Assembly: GCA_951804985.1 (NCBI GenBank)
Contig: OX638132.1
Span: forward strand, 5,313,529 to 5,377,528
Reading direction: 5' to 3'
Source of the DNA: Dryomyza anilis
Lineage: Eukaryota > Arthropoda > Insecta > Diptera > Dryomyzidae
Length of the DNA stretch: 64,000 bases
Positions 32,152 to 43,639 of this stretch are shown piece by piece. Every line of letters starts with the position of its first letter. Within the stretch, counting starts at the first letter, position 1. Under the pieces are notes generated by a model. The model had not been told where the DNA came from, made no database searches, and worked only from the letters and a program-made list of their open reading frames with translations. The translations under genes and the position numbers were made by a program.

Positions 32152-32390
32152 CGGGTTTTTCAATAAGAGCGCTACAAAAGTTCAGTAAGGTTTGCCATTT
32201 TATGATAGAAAGATATACGAGCCAACAACGAGTCGAAATTATTAAAATTTACTACTGAAATTCGAATTCGTATATCTTTCCATCATGAAATGGCAAACCT
32301 TACTAAAGAGAAATGTCAAAAGAGCGGCAAGAAATATGGCGTCGTTTGCTGTTCCTGTCACTCTACTTTTGTAGCGTCCCAGTTGAAAAT
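32152..32390. mobile_element. Foldback miniature derivative of the mariner, copy B
   Basis: The left end CGGGTTTTTCAATAAGAGCG leads after a short internal deletion into the mariner 5' untranslated region and first transposase codons. At GAAATTCGAATTCGTATATC it turns back to the reverse complement, which runs out to TTTTGTAGCGTCCCAGTTGA. The turn-around junction is the same as in copy A at 21.4 kb, so both descend from one rearranged element. Both arms are present, making this the better copy. Confidence 0.88.
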
Positions 32391-32484
32391 CCATTTGGTT
32401 AACCTTCTCGCTGTTCAACCGCAACCAATTTTCAAAAATAAAAGACCAACACCTTTTTATATCTTTATTATTTTGGTTTATCAC

Positions 32485-32528
<44 letters not shown>
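32485..32528 (+). repeat. (TTTA)n microsatellite
   Basis: About eleven uninterrupted ATTT/TTTA units. Confidence 0.95.
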
Positions 32529-34203
32529 TATATGTTATTTATTGAGAGTTATTCTAAAACCTCCGAAAAGGTTAAACTTTATCTATGACCTCTGTTAAAT
32601 ATTATTAAATCAATTTTAGCGATTCAGTAATTAAATGTTACGTTATATGAAGCCCGCATGAAAAACTCATATAATTTAGAATTTCAAAATATGCCAAATT
32701 ATTTTTTATCAAATAATGAAGTTTTTTTTTTGTCGTAATACAATTTTTCATTACCGATTTTTTTTTTTGTCATAATATTATTTTTCTTCTTTTATATTAC
32801 ACAACATGCAACAACAAATATAATATTACAACATTTATTTGGATTATTTGCTCAATTATAGCAATATCTTCTAAAGTCTGTTAGAAATGACCCCAATTAT
32901 TTTGCGTCTAAAAAAAAAAGTTATTTCACCAGACGTCGTCTGTTCCCGAAAGGCTTGGGCCAGAGTCTTTGTTTTTATTTTAGTTTCTAGTTATAAATTG
33001 TGTTCGCCTCTCAGGGCAGAAGTAAATTTTACGATAAGATATATTCGCATGCAACTGGCTGCAAAGTTGTAGCTACTATAAGTTATTTTTGTGGCCCGCA
33101 AAATGTGCAACAATATGTGGAAAGTGTTGCACACTTGACAGCAAATTTGTTCCTTTTTTGTTTTATGGGTGGTTGTAAATATCGGTTTTTATATATGATA
33201 CATATAAAATGTTTATAGTAAAAAACAATATTATGCTAGCGAAGTTCTGACCTCAAAGTGGACAAAAAAAAAATATATATATATATATATTAAAAACGTG
33301 CACATTTCGCATGGAATTTCGCAAATAAAAATTGTGTTTTTCGTTTATTGCATGCAGGACTGCAACAATACAGAGGGAAAATGTTTCAAAAGCCATACTT
33401 GGAATAGCAAATTTAATAGGTTTTTTTTTCATATTTTCTTAAATTTTTATTTCTCAATGTTTTCTGCTCCACAATTCTGACCTTTTACTAAATACGCTTC
33501 ATTAAGTCGGCATGTTTCCGGCATACAGTAATAGTCCAGTTTTGTTTTATAAATTTAGTAAATTTGAATGTCTTCTAAGTGCTCGCCATTTGAAGAACTT
33601 CTTCAAATTGCAAATTAAAATATAAATACATATGAAATATATAAAATAACTAAACGTTGATTAATTTCAAGAGTAGATTAATTAAACGTAGTTTTTACAA
33701 TGTTTAAACCAGCACTGAAAAACGAATTGTTATTGTCGTTTAACAATTAAAACAAAAGGCTAATTGTAATAATTAAAATTTAAAAGTTTTGGTGTAGCTC
33801 TATTTTTGTCCTGACCCTTTATATATTTATTTTTTCAAAATAAATTTAATTTCCTTTTCAACTTTAAAATTTTATTAGAGTTATATGACGTAATTGGCTT
33901 ATATTTGTTACGTGGTCAGTATCTGCTCTACATATTTATGATTGTCGTTATCAGTTTTATATATTTGCATATTTCCGATTGTCTCTGTCAGACATCGACT
34001 GCCTAATTTGGCCTAATGTCATATTTGTGTATTTAGTTGGACGATGATTTATTTACAATGCTGTCAAAATATGTTATGGTGGTTTCAACAATACAAATCA
34101 TTGACATTTTGCAATAATAAATAATATTATACTTGTGCCAATGCATAATATTTAAATTCAAATACATATTTTTACATATTGCTTATGCACAAAAACAAAG
34201 TAA
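32529..34203. other. AT-rich interval, nothing recognised
   Basis: Poly-T runs, an (AT)n run near 33270-33290 and scattered short ORFs. The segment 33000-33130 is somewhat less AT-rich. No repeat family of this window is present. Confidence 0.4.
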
Positions 34204-34740
34204 TAACCAGTTGGTAAGGTTAGATCACATGGGAAATTTTAAAGTAGGTGTAATTATGATAGTTAGGATTATCAAAATTATAGTCGGTCTAAGCCGACTA
34301 TAAATACCCTACACATATGTGTGGTTACCATTCAAAGTGATATATAGGTCACCAGGGTATACGAATCCTGAAAATAACTACAAACATTCAATCGCTGAAG
34401 AATTTCCATTCATTTGATACCCATATTTACAAATGGGTAGGTGTACCGAATTTCGATTTTTTTTTTGTGAACCACAAGTCTTTTCGCCGGAAAACATTAT
34501 TATCATGTATTTGAGCATGATATCAATATATATTTGACCAAAAAAGTTTACCTAAGCACGTATACATAAAAATTGATCTTTATATGTACATTTCATATGA
34601 GGTATTTGAACATAAGTGGTCGGATCATAGGTCACAATGGACCGATTTCGCACATACAGCGTAGGTATATTAGTAATCTAAGTTATAAGTTTCATTTATC
34701 TAGCTCTTCAATTTTAAAAGTAGTAGGGATTTCAACAGAA

Positions 34741-34801
<61 letters not shown>

Positions 34802-34923
34802 GACTCAGGAGGTCATGCTGATCAAGAATATATATACTTTTCCATACCGGAGATGTTTCCTTCTGGGTGTTGCAAACGGCGTACCAAACTGAATATACCC
34901 TTTCACTCTTAGTGTAGGGTATA
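34204..34923 (-). mobile_element. DINE-1-like element, copy 6
   Basis: A full-length reversed copy from AACCAGTTGGTAAGGTTAGA to CTCTTAGTGTAGGGTATA. It is very close to copy 4: AGATCACATGGGAAATTTTA, GTCGGTCTAAGCCGACTATA and CACATATGTGTGG are all preserved. On the plus strand the proto-microsatellite appears as about 15 GACA/GACG units (34740-34802), the longest GACA run in the window. Confidence 0.92.
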
Positions 34924-34968
34924 AAAATTGAATAAAGTTTGTATTAGTCAACAAAAACAAACTCGGTT

Positions 34969-37301
34969 CACATAGAAAAAAAATGTACATCATATTGATG
35001 AATTCCGTTCACTCATTGTATTGGAGCACCCATAATATTAATGACTAACGATATCAATGTTATGAATTTGATCATTAATATGATGAATGCTTGGTCAAAA
35101 TGATGAAGTGTATGTAAAGATTACTTTTCATCTTATTAATGAACAAGAACATAAAATAAAACAAATTTTATTTCATATTGAAGAATGCTATTCATCAAAC
35201 CAAATAGCAATCAAAATATTTATTTTTCGTTCATTTTTTGACAAGCTTCTCCTCTTCTAAAAAGGGCTCTCCCAAACATAATTTTGCAGGCATTAACTTG
35301 TATGTTTGGATTTTTATGTAAACATAATATATTATTGACTTATAAATCATTTGTAAACAGGGTTGTATTGAGACTTAAACAGTGTTGTAATGAGCTCTGA
35401 CTTACATTATAATATCCCGGAAACATTTTAATGTTGCCCCTTAAAATCGAGTATGTTCTAATGGAAACATAATAATTACTACATCCAAATAAAATAAATA
35501 TTTGAACAGAAACATAAATATGTTTAAAATAAAACATGATTTTGAACGACCTAAATATAAATATGTTTCCAGTGAAACATACCAGTTGTTTCAGTTCAAA
35601 AAGTAGTATGTTTGCATAGAAACATATTTAAATATTGTTGGAAAGAAATCCTGAAAATAAAATAAAAATAAAATTTTGTTTTTTTTATTATCTTTCATTA
35701 AAAATCTTTAAACATCCACAGTGGGAATTACTAATAATTGAATTCATATACAAATTTTTAAATAAATAATAATTCGTTTAAAACTGCAAGTACAAGTGAT
35801 GGCATCAATGAATGCACAATTGCACGAGCAGACGCTAAACCAGATGATCCAGACTCGCTTTATATTTGGACAGTTACAGTTGATCTCAGTACAGCACATA
35901 GCGTAAGAAAGGAATTCACGGAGGCTTTTGTAAAAAGCATGCCAAATTCTGTTTGAAAATCGAAACACAGATTTTTATTTGTGGTTTTTTCACATTAGTT
36001 TCAGAAATTATATACTGCACTATATTATACTCTGTTACTATTAGTACTTTTTGTAACACATATTCTATATTTATTTAATTTACAAATAACAAAATTATTA
36101 CCGACGCGAACACGTTTTCTCAACGAACAACAAAAGACACGGACGCAGATAATGCCGATCACCGAGTGTCAACTCGGTGACCGTAGGTAGAAAATTCTGC
36201 TCAACGAGTGCCAACTTCGTATACAAGAAGAATGTTGCAAGAATACACTTATTTAAATCCAATTTCTTTTTTTGTTTGTTTTTAAACATCAATATGTTCA
36301 ATTTGATTAGCATTTTCTGTATTCGAAACATAGTTTTAACCAAGTAAATTGCCAAGAAATAGTTTATTCAAATGCAATTAAAATTTTATTTTAGTATTGT
36401 AACATATTTATGGTAAATTTGACAGATTCTGCTGGACAATATAATAATGTTTACACGTGAACAAAAATAAATTCAATTTCGATTATAATTTAATTGCACT
36501 TCATTCCTAATACATGTATGGTCATTTCGTATTACTTTTTAATTACATTCAAACATATTCAAACAAATCTTTTCTATTCGTGTATATAAGGCTTGCTCGA
36601 CATGCACAAATTAGTAAAATGTTCTCTAGTATAATTATTTACAATTTATATTAAGAAAAAGTTATGTTTATAAAAAATATATTTAGAACAAAAATTAAAT
36701 GTATTTTTTTAAAATGTTTTTTGAATTTTTTATCATATTTATTTGAAAAATTATTTTTGATTTTTATTTTTTTTTGTTTTAAATAAGTTGGTTTCGGAAA
36801 AATTTGTTTGTTTCGAATAAAAAATTAGGAAAAAAATTTATCAAATTATATTTTTTTAATACATTTTTTTCAAAAATATTATTTAAAAAAAATTAAGGAA
36901 ATTTTTTTCGAATTATTTTCAATAAACAACATTTTTGGAAAAAATTGTTAAAAAAAATGTCCATCAATTAATATTATTTTGAAAAAAATAAATATTAGTT
37001 TAATAATATTCATCATATTGAATATATATTCATAAATATTATGAACAACTTATAAACAAGATTAAATTATTCATAGATATTATGATTATATTCATCAGTA
37101 TGACGATTCAAATTCATTGTATTGCATATTTCGTTCATCGCTATAATGTGCGAGATGAATATGAATAAGTTCACATATATAATGAGTGCATTCATTAATA
37201 CGTCGCTTCAAGAACGGTGGTGTCTATGATGAATCTGTTAGTTGAAAGAAAAATCATAATATTTATGAACAAATTCATAATATTGATGAATTTTTATCTG
37301 T
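34969..37301 (+). mobile_element. Element Z, copy 4, split by an X insertion
   Basis: The left part (34969-35257) starts CACATAGAAAAAAAATGTAC and carries TCATATTGATGAATTCCG, GATTACTTTTCATCTTATT and TCGTTCATTTTTTGACA. The right part (about 36584-37301) resumes with ATATAAGGCTTGCTCGACAT, continues through the T/A centre and ends TTGATGAATTTTTATCTGTG. Copy 3 has these two parts joined, which supports the boundaries. The Z sequence totals ~1.0 kb. Confidence 0.78.
35258..36583 (-). mobile_element. Element X, copy 3, inserted in Z
   Basis: Reversed relative to copy 2: it begins AAAAAGGGCTCTCCCAAACA, has GGCATTAACTTGTATGTTTG, the internal module at 35750-36060 and the AAATTTACCATAA block, and ends CAAATCTTTTCTATTCGTGT. 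The left terminal bases (ACACGTTGC in copy 2) are missing. It is ~240 bp shorter than copy 2, mostly through a single-unit version of the 69-bp repeat and small deletions. Confidence 0.78.
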
Positions 37302-37457
37302 GCATATGTGTAAAATAAATTTAAATTTCAATACAAAATATTTATATATCTTCGTTTGAAATTCTAATATTTCTGTAACATCTGTATTTTCATATGAAAA
37401 ATTCATCCGGTAAAAGTCGTCTGTCGATGTAATTGTTAGATGAGCGGGCGAATAACA

Positions 37458-37939
37458 TCCTATCTATCTATATCCTATCCTATTATCTTATTAATATAAT
37501 AAATCTCCTTGTTGGTTTGTTTGTTCCGCTTCTACGTCTAAACGACTGCTCCGATTTGCTTGAATTATGGGCGGGATTGGACAAAGGGGCGTGGCACCTG
37601 CGATGCAGTTTAAACTTCCAAAACGATATAACTTAGCACTTACGGCAGCTACAAACATGAAACAAAAAACTCAAATACAAAAATTCACCACACTAAAACT
37701 CACCACACAAAAAAACTAACCTAACCACAATAAAATTCACCACATCTAAACTCATCACTGGAAAGAATCCTACCGGGAAGAATTCTACCAGGAAGAATTC
37801 TACATGAAAGCGTTCTATGGGGAAGAATTTTACGGGGAAGATTTCTACTGTGAAGAATTGTACGGGGAAGCACAGTCTGAGAAAGAATTGTCTTTGAGAA
37901 AAGTTGTTTTGGCGTCCACAGCGAAGCACGGGTCCCTGA
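37458..37939 (+). mobile_element. Probable non-autonomous Helitron
   Basis: It starts TCCTATCTATCTATATCC after an A and ends GCGAAGCACGGGTCCCTGA before a T, matching the Helitron pattern of 5'-TC, 3'-CTRR and insertion between A and T. The early block CTTGTTGGTTTGTTTGTTCC followed by ACGACTGCTCCGATTTGCTT is a motif common in insect Helitron-like elements (family knowledge). The interior carries two minisatellites. The usual 3' hairpin is weak (GC-rich CCACAGCGAAGCACGGG). No Rep/helicase is present. Confidence 0.55.
37680..37905 (+). repeat. Two adjacent ~15-bp minisatellites
   Basis: First, CACCACACTAAAACT-type units (37687-37750), the same unit as at 48655-48815. Second, GAAGAATTCTACCGGG-type units (37765-37865, about seven). 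Translation of the second array on the minus strand gives a VEFFPVEFFPV-like pattern, a by-product of the 15-bp period. Confidence 0.85.
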
Positions 37940-38361
37940 TATAAATAATAAAAATGTTTGTATATTAATAAAATTTTATCTCAAAAAATTATAAAATTTG
38001 AATCATAAACAAAAAAAGTACAGGAAAAACTCGTCCGTAATTAAAAGTTTTATTGAAAAATAATGACGTGTTACAAATGGTAATAGGCGGTTTAAAAATT
38101 ACAAATTTTGGTGAAAAATGAACAAAAATTAAATTTCAATATTGCACTAAAATGCTGAATATTAAAAATTTATTTTTTCTTTTATTTAAAAAAAACTAGG
38201 ATTTTATGAGTAATTGCCAAATTTGACTAAACATTAAAACCCTTTCAAATATTCATTATTTTAATAAAATATTTTGTTTACTAAAAAATTACAGTTTTAA
38301 ATAAAAAAATACTATTTTTTTAATTTTCTAAAAGTTCAATCTTTGTAGTGCAATCGGAATA
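37940..38361. other. AT-rich stretch, nothing recognised
   Basis: No ORF or repeat match. Confidence 0.4.
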
Positions 38362-38558
38362 CCATAATATTAATAGTTTTTGCTATTGAAATTAGTCAAT
38401 ACGATAAACTATTAATTCAATCGGTAAATCCTATGAAATCCTACAAAATATTATAACATTATTTTTGAGTTTGTATGAAAACATTTATTTTTTTGTATAC
38501 TATTAAAACAATTTTATTGACATATTTTAATGTGAATTTATGAGACTTTTTTCGGAGC
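38362..38558 (+). mobile_element. MITE family Y, copy 4 (diverged)
   Basis: The Y block order is recognisable (ATTAATAGTTTTTGCTATTG, AAATTAGTCAATACGATAAA, CAATCGGTAAATCC, TTTATTTTTTTGTATACTAT) but with many changes and without clean CACCCAG termini. It is much older than copies 1-3. Confidence 0.7.
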
Positions 38559-39585
38559 ATATAAATTAAATTTGTATAAAAAATTGTATTTTTTTTATTT
38601 AAAAAGTACAAATATTTTTTTACACATTGCAACTCTGACTTCAACAAACAATAGATAAGGTTGTCGTTTCTTATGAACGGAATTATTTTATTTACTATGC
38701 CAATATACAAATTAAGTTTTATTGACAGGCCATCTGATAGAAGACGTATAGCAGATTTTATGTGTATTTAGTGATACAAAAACTGATATGTCATTCAATT
38801 TAAAAACGAATAGAACATATTTCGGACAAATTTACCAAATAAGTATTGTAATTTTGAAATATTTATTTTTACTAAAAATAAAATAAACCACATGCAAATA
38901 ATAAAAATGTATTATATAAATGACAATATATAAAAATTAGCACTTACCTTGTACGAAATAAAATTCAACATAATCTCAAAATTATCACAACAATTTCCAA
39001 TATTTTTGACAATTAGCCACTTAATTCCATACATTGCCAAAACATGCAAACAGCGTAATATCAATAAAATGAATGAATTTGAGCCACTTTAAACCTCTTT
39101 AAACCTTTTTAAATTCTTTTCACTATGCATTGGCTTTGCGCGACAGTAATGAATGGGATTCGCGCAATCATTGGCTTTTAACTATGTTAAAAAAATACTT
39201 TTAACAACAGCAAACATTAAATTTATCACGTTTACAAACAACATTCTGCAATGCATTAACAAAGGATTAACAATAATACCAAATGATTTGTAAAAAAAAA
39301 ACAATTTACTTTGACTTGAACTTTTTCTCATTCACTTTTACTTGGAAAAGTTAATTTTGGCTTAATGACACTGTTTTAATTAGATTTTTTTGTATTCACT
39401 TTTATGCACAACTCGATCCTTCGCACTTTCGAACTTTTGAAAAGTAATCAACCGGCATTTATTACTTAATTTGCGTATGGTAAATACTACGGTTATCGCT
39501 AAATATGATTTTCTTCGAGTTCAATACGTAAGTTCAAGTTAACGTGAAAAAATACGTTTTTTTTTTCATTTTTTTTATTATTTGC
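38559..39585. other. AT-rich interval, nothing recognised
   Basis: No repeat match within the window; small ORFs are not supported. Confidence 0.4.
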
Positions 39586-39758
39586 GCTCAGACACCTCGT
39601 TCGGCTTCGATAAACAAATTATAACTGATTAAAATCCAGCCGCAATGCCAGCACATGCGCTGCGGTTAGAGTTTGATAGCGATACGGTAGAGTGAGACAG
39701 TAGCAACATCAGCAGCTATCAAAGAAGGTGCCTGTAAAGACAGAATATGCCTTACTAG
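39586..39758 (+). other. Possible noncoding first exon ending at a splice donor
   Basis: A single-copy, GC-richer segment (CCAGCCGCAATGCCAGCACA, TGCGCTGCGGTTAGAGTTTG, ATAGCGATACGGTAGAGTGA) stands out from the AT-rich flanks. It is followed by TTACTAG|GTATGTAAAC, a very good 5' splice site at 39758/39759. No ORF of useful length reads into the donor, so an untranslated exon or promoter-proximal region is the best guess. The evidence is compositional plus one splice motif only. Confidence 0.3.
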
Positions 39759-40273
39759 GTATGTAAACCAAATATTTGGTTTGCATTTGATTTCCACCAC
39801 AAATTCAGCTGGCACCAGATATTTTGGCACCTTTTCTTATCTGCCGTTTAGCGATAATAACTGTCATAAAAGCAGAGGTGGGCAAATGAGCTCATTTTTC
39901 TATATCTAAATCGGTTCATATTTACCCAACAAAATGCCTAAGTTACCCATGATGGTTTGATAGGAAATTTAGATACGGTGTAAATGAAATGTAATTAAAT
40001 CATAAAAAAAAAAAGTTTTCTTTAGATCGTACGATATTAAAGACATTTCTATAAGGCTTATCATGTAAATTATTTTAAAATATGTTCTGCTTTGAGATAA
40101 GTTAAACTTCGAATATTTTTTAAAATTATTCTGAAAGGTCTATTAATAAAACTAACTAGGTCTATTAATAAAATCTAACTTTGTACATTTACAAAATACA
40201 ATTTACATGTCTTTTAATTTAATTTTTGGGCGAGTTTTCAAAAACAAATCATTTTCGGACCTCTTGAAAAATC
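39759..40273. other. AT-rich interval, nothing recognised
   Basis: Composition returns to AT-rich. AACTAGGTCTATTAATAAAA is locally duplicated near 40138-40180. No gene is visible. Confidence 0.4.
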
Positions 40274-41084
40274 CTAGGGTAAAGTGGGAAACGTTAAATA
40301 TTTTACAAATAGGCATATAATTTGTTAATTCTGTATTATTTCATGTTTATTTACAACATAAACAATATAAATACATTCCGAATATATAAAAAAAAAATAT
40401 TATTGAAATGAACCAAAAAATTATGGTAATGCAAAAAATTAAAGTAAATAAAAAAAATAGTGAATATTCATAACTACCTAGCAGAAACAATATACCATAA
40501 TTAAAAATTGTGCAATTAGTCATCCTTCATTACAATTGTCTAAAATACATTTCGTAATTTCCCAAAAAAAAAAAAATCTACTAAATCCTAAATCACACGA
40601 TTGAATAAACAATGAACTTTTGAATCAATTTTCAATTAATTTTAATATCAATCGTGTGATTGCCCAATTCTTGTATGGAAAATTAGGCAATCACACGGTT
40701 GATTTTAAATTTGTTTGGAAAATTGATTCAAAAATTGACTGTTTATTCAATCGTGTGATTCAGGCTTTAAACTACATTAAATTATTTGCAAAACCCGATT
40801 GTATTTTTAAGATATGCAATATACGTTATTTTCAAATATACTCGTTTAATTAAAAACGCCCTAATTATACACTTTTTGAAAGCAAACACCACCACTCGAG
40901 AAAAATTTATGAATACATTTTTTCCATTGTTTTGGAAAAGAAATAAAAAATACAAAATTGATTAAAATCGTGCATGAAAAAGTGGATGCCATATTAACTA
41001 ACACATGACAGTAGTTTTTTTTTGTCTAAAAATGCAATAACATTTCAACAAAATGCAATTTCCCACATTTCCCACTTTACCCAA
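40274..41084. mobile_element. TIR element with GGGTAAAGTGGGAAA ends
   Basis: The left end CTAGGGTAAAGTGGGAAACG and the right end CATTTCCCACTTTACCCAAT are inverted repeats of ~17 bp. The interior is AT-rich and non-coding apart from a nested 170-bp MITE. A larger element at 58690-60246 has related termini (GGGGTGAAGTGGGACA / TGTCCCACTTTATCC), so the two may share a transposase source. Confidence 0.65.
40591..40760. mobile_element. 170-bp multi-hairpin MITE
   Basis: The termini AATCACACGATTGAATAAAC and the complement of GTTTATTCAATCGTGTGATT are perfect for 20 bp and continue (ATGAACTTTTGAATCAATTT against AAATTGATTCAAAAATTGAC) for ~43 bp. A second, internal inverted pair (ATCAATCGTGTGATTGCC and GGCAATCACACGGTTGAT) repeats the terminal CAATCGTGTGATT motif, so the element is a palindrome of palindromes. 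The 77-codon frame across it is a by-product. Confidence 0.9.
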
Positions 41085-42289
41085 TACTACCCTTTTAATA
41101 TATTCAGGACTATAAAATGGTATTAGTTAAAAATTCTGTTTAAAATTATTTTTATTGCATCAAAATTTTGGATTATATCCAACTCCTACATTAACAAAAT
41201 GTTTTCAGCCATATTTGTCAACACTTTGGTACAGAAAATGGTGGAATTCAAATACCATAAAGGTGATAATACAGCTGCATTCTTAAAATAACTTTAATTT
41301 TAAGATTGCAATCTTGACATTTCTAAATATATTGGTTATCGGCAACGCCAATTGACAGCTATACCAATTGAAATTTATACCGGGTCATAATTCATATGAA
41401 ATTGAAAATAAAAACACAACATTTTAAAACGAACGATACCATTTGTTTTTATCTGTAGAGTCGCGTGAGTGACGTTGATTCCTTTTATCGCAATTACCAT
41501 ATTAATAATTGATTAAATTAAAATTAATACACTTATCAAATAATTAATGATAGGCATGAATCATCATCATTGGTCGGGAGGCATTCTCTCAAATAGTAAT
41601 AATAATAATAATTCTATTAATTTTTTTTAATATTATTATTCCTTATCAGTTGCTGTTCAAAGCGGTATATTGATTAGCTCATTTTGTACGTTTATGGTAA
41701 ATAATGACAAAATTCCCCTCTTAAATAATCCGGAATAATTGATGACGCAACTTAATTCTTTTAAATTTAAAATATTCTATAATTCTAATTATTCTATATT
41801 CTAAACATTTTACAAATAATAGCATTAAAATGATTTTTACATCAAATCCGAACATAACCGAGAAAAAATTGGTGGCATTTATCAAGAATATTTCGTGCAT
41901 ATTTCCGGCAAACATACAGATAAATTGAATTATTGGGGAAGTACATAGCAGGTTGTTAAATTCTGTGAAATTTTTATCAGATTTACTGCTTTTTTGGAAA
42001 TGAGCAGAAAACAACAAAACTCAGCCTTGTCTGGTTTAAATCTTTCAAAAAACTGTTTTTAAACTGCACCGCACCTGCCACAAAATTTGGCTGAGGTAAT
42101 ATAAAACTCTTAAATATTTAAATATTATCTAAAACGATATTTTTTAATTTTGACTGCCCAATAATCAGTCACTCCATTGCCAGGTTCAAACATTTATGTC
42201 TAGAAGTTTTAATAGTTTTTTTTTACATTCGACTCCTAAGTTATAACAATGGACATGAGAACTAGATAAAAAGTATTTTTTTTTAAGTT
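41085..42289. other. AT-rich interval, nothing recognised
   Basis: Short AAT trinucleotide runs near 41598-41615; the minus ORF at 41721-42017 has no recognisable content. Confidence 0.4.
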
Positions 42290-42900
42290 AAGGGCATCAG
42301 ACAGGATCTTGAAGACCAGTTTTGTGATAGGTTTAAAGTTCTGCATGAGTAGATGGATCGTATCCATGCTAAACATGTCGCTAGTGAAACGAAAAGGCAC
42401 TAGTAGGCGCCATAGTCACGAGACTTATTTACACACAGTGTCTATAATTCATAGACTGTTTTTCGATACTGTATTGATTTAAATACAGTATCTTGTAAGT
42501 AATTATAATTCACGCACGTAAGGATGGAATCATTAGTAAAATATGAATGTATGAAGAAGAAGGTAAAATAATAAAATTAAAAATATATAAAAAAGTAGCA
42601 ATTAAAAAGAAATAATAAAAATATTTATAAAAAAAAAATATTTTTTTACTGAATGTACTATTGATACCGTTCACAGAGCAAGATTTTAAGGACCAGTTCT
42701 GTGATAGGTAAAGGTATGCAGAATGTGTTAATTGATAATGTTGGTTTCATATAAAAGAATCAGACTAGGACCGGTGAACTATCTCCGAAGAACTAGACAC
42801 GTGGCTAGTCTAGGACCGGTTTGAGTCCTCGTAGAGTTGGTACATAGCTCTTTTAAATCTACCATTTGGTTCCGAAGATATTAGTGGATGAAAACTCCTT
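42290..42900 (+). repeat. Two related segments sharing a GACCAGTTYTGTGATAGG block
   Basis: Segments at about 42300-42360 and 42685-42745 both contain GACCAGTTTTGTGATAGG or GACCAGTTCTGTGATAGG followed by a TGCAT/TGCAGAATG-like stretch. They are direct partial duplicates ~385 bp apart. Function unknown. Confidence 0.5.
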
Positions 42901-43620
42901 TTTTTAAACATTCATAACTTTCCCCAGAGGGCTCAAAGTCTGCATAGATTTTTGACATTTTCATTACTTTTAAACAAAGCATCCTAAAGGGGTCAAAGTC
43001 TGCATAGTTTATACTGAAACTTACAGCTTTTAAACAAAGCGTCATAAAGGGGTCAAATTCTGAATAGTTTATGCTGCAACTTACAGCTGTCGTTTGGTAT
43101 ATAGCACTTTTTAATCGTCATACTGGGACTGAAGATTTTCGGGATTTCGACATTTTCTTAAAACCTTTAAAACAGTCTACATAGATTTTTTTTAATAGGA
43201 TTTTCAAATTGTTTTCCAAGTTAATAATAATAATAGTTTGGCACTACAGTCCTATAAGAACTTAGGCCGGCTCTCTCACCATTTTGAGCTGTGCGTGTTA
43301 CATTTGTACTCAAAGTGGTGGGACCTACAGTTTATTGCCGAATCCGAACGGCGGGTGAGAGCTTTTCATGGGCAATGTTTTACTCTCGTAGGTTTGCCAT
43401 TTACTGCCGAGAGGTAGCGCGGTATAGAAAAATGTTTCTATGAAAAGATGTTGTTAGCCCCAGTCCAGGCTTGAACCGGGGACCTTTCGGCTCGCAGTCC
43501 AACGCAATAACCACTGAGCTACCGCGGCTGAGCTACCGTGTTTTCCAAGTTACAGAACTTTAAAACGGAGCGTCATAGAGGGGCCAAGTCTGCATAGATT
43601 TATTGATTTTCCACATTTCG
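42900..43620 (+). repeat. ~60-bp tandem repeat, interrupted by a SINE
   Basis: Units contain AAAGGGGTCAAAGTCTGCAT, ATAGTTTATACTG and CTTTTAAACAAAGCRTC. Three units lie at 42920-43100 and a further one (GAGGGGCCAAGTCTGCATAG) at 43575-43600, after the SINE insertion. The array therefore predates the SINE. Confidence 0.75.
43224..43539 (-). mobile_element. tRNA-derived SINE, copy 3, with target-site duplications
   Basis: A full-length copy flanked by exact 13-bp direct repeats GTTTTCCAAGTTA (43211-43223 and 43540-43552), the hallmark of LINE-mediated insertion. The tail (AATAATAATAAT on the plus strand) is at the left and the tRNA-like head at about 43456-43530. GAGCTACCG is duplicated at the head end, so the 5' end carries a few extra bases. 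This copy defines the element limits for the whole family. Confidence 0.95.
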
Positions 43621-43639
43621 ACATTTCCCGAAAACCTTC

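Noticed and set aside
32290..32598. 102-codon ORF
   Set aside because: The first part is antisense to the mariner 5' region in a foldback derivative; the end is a TTTA microsatellite (LFIYLFIY).
34740..34802. GACA run as an independent satellite
   Set aside because: It is the GTCY proto-microsatellite that is part of DINE-1 copy 6.
37693..37929. 78-codon ORF with a repeated FFPVEFFPV-like pattern
   Set aside because: It is the 15-bp minisatellite of the Helitron candidate read on the minus strand.
40620..40853. 77-codon ORF
   Set aside because: It starts inside the 170-bp palindromic MITE and runs out into AT-rich flanking DNA.
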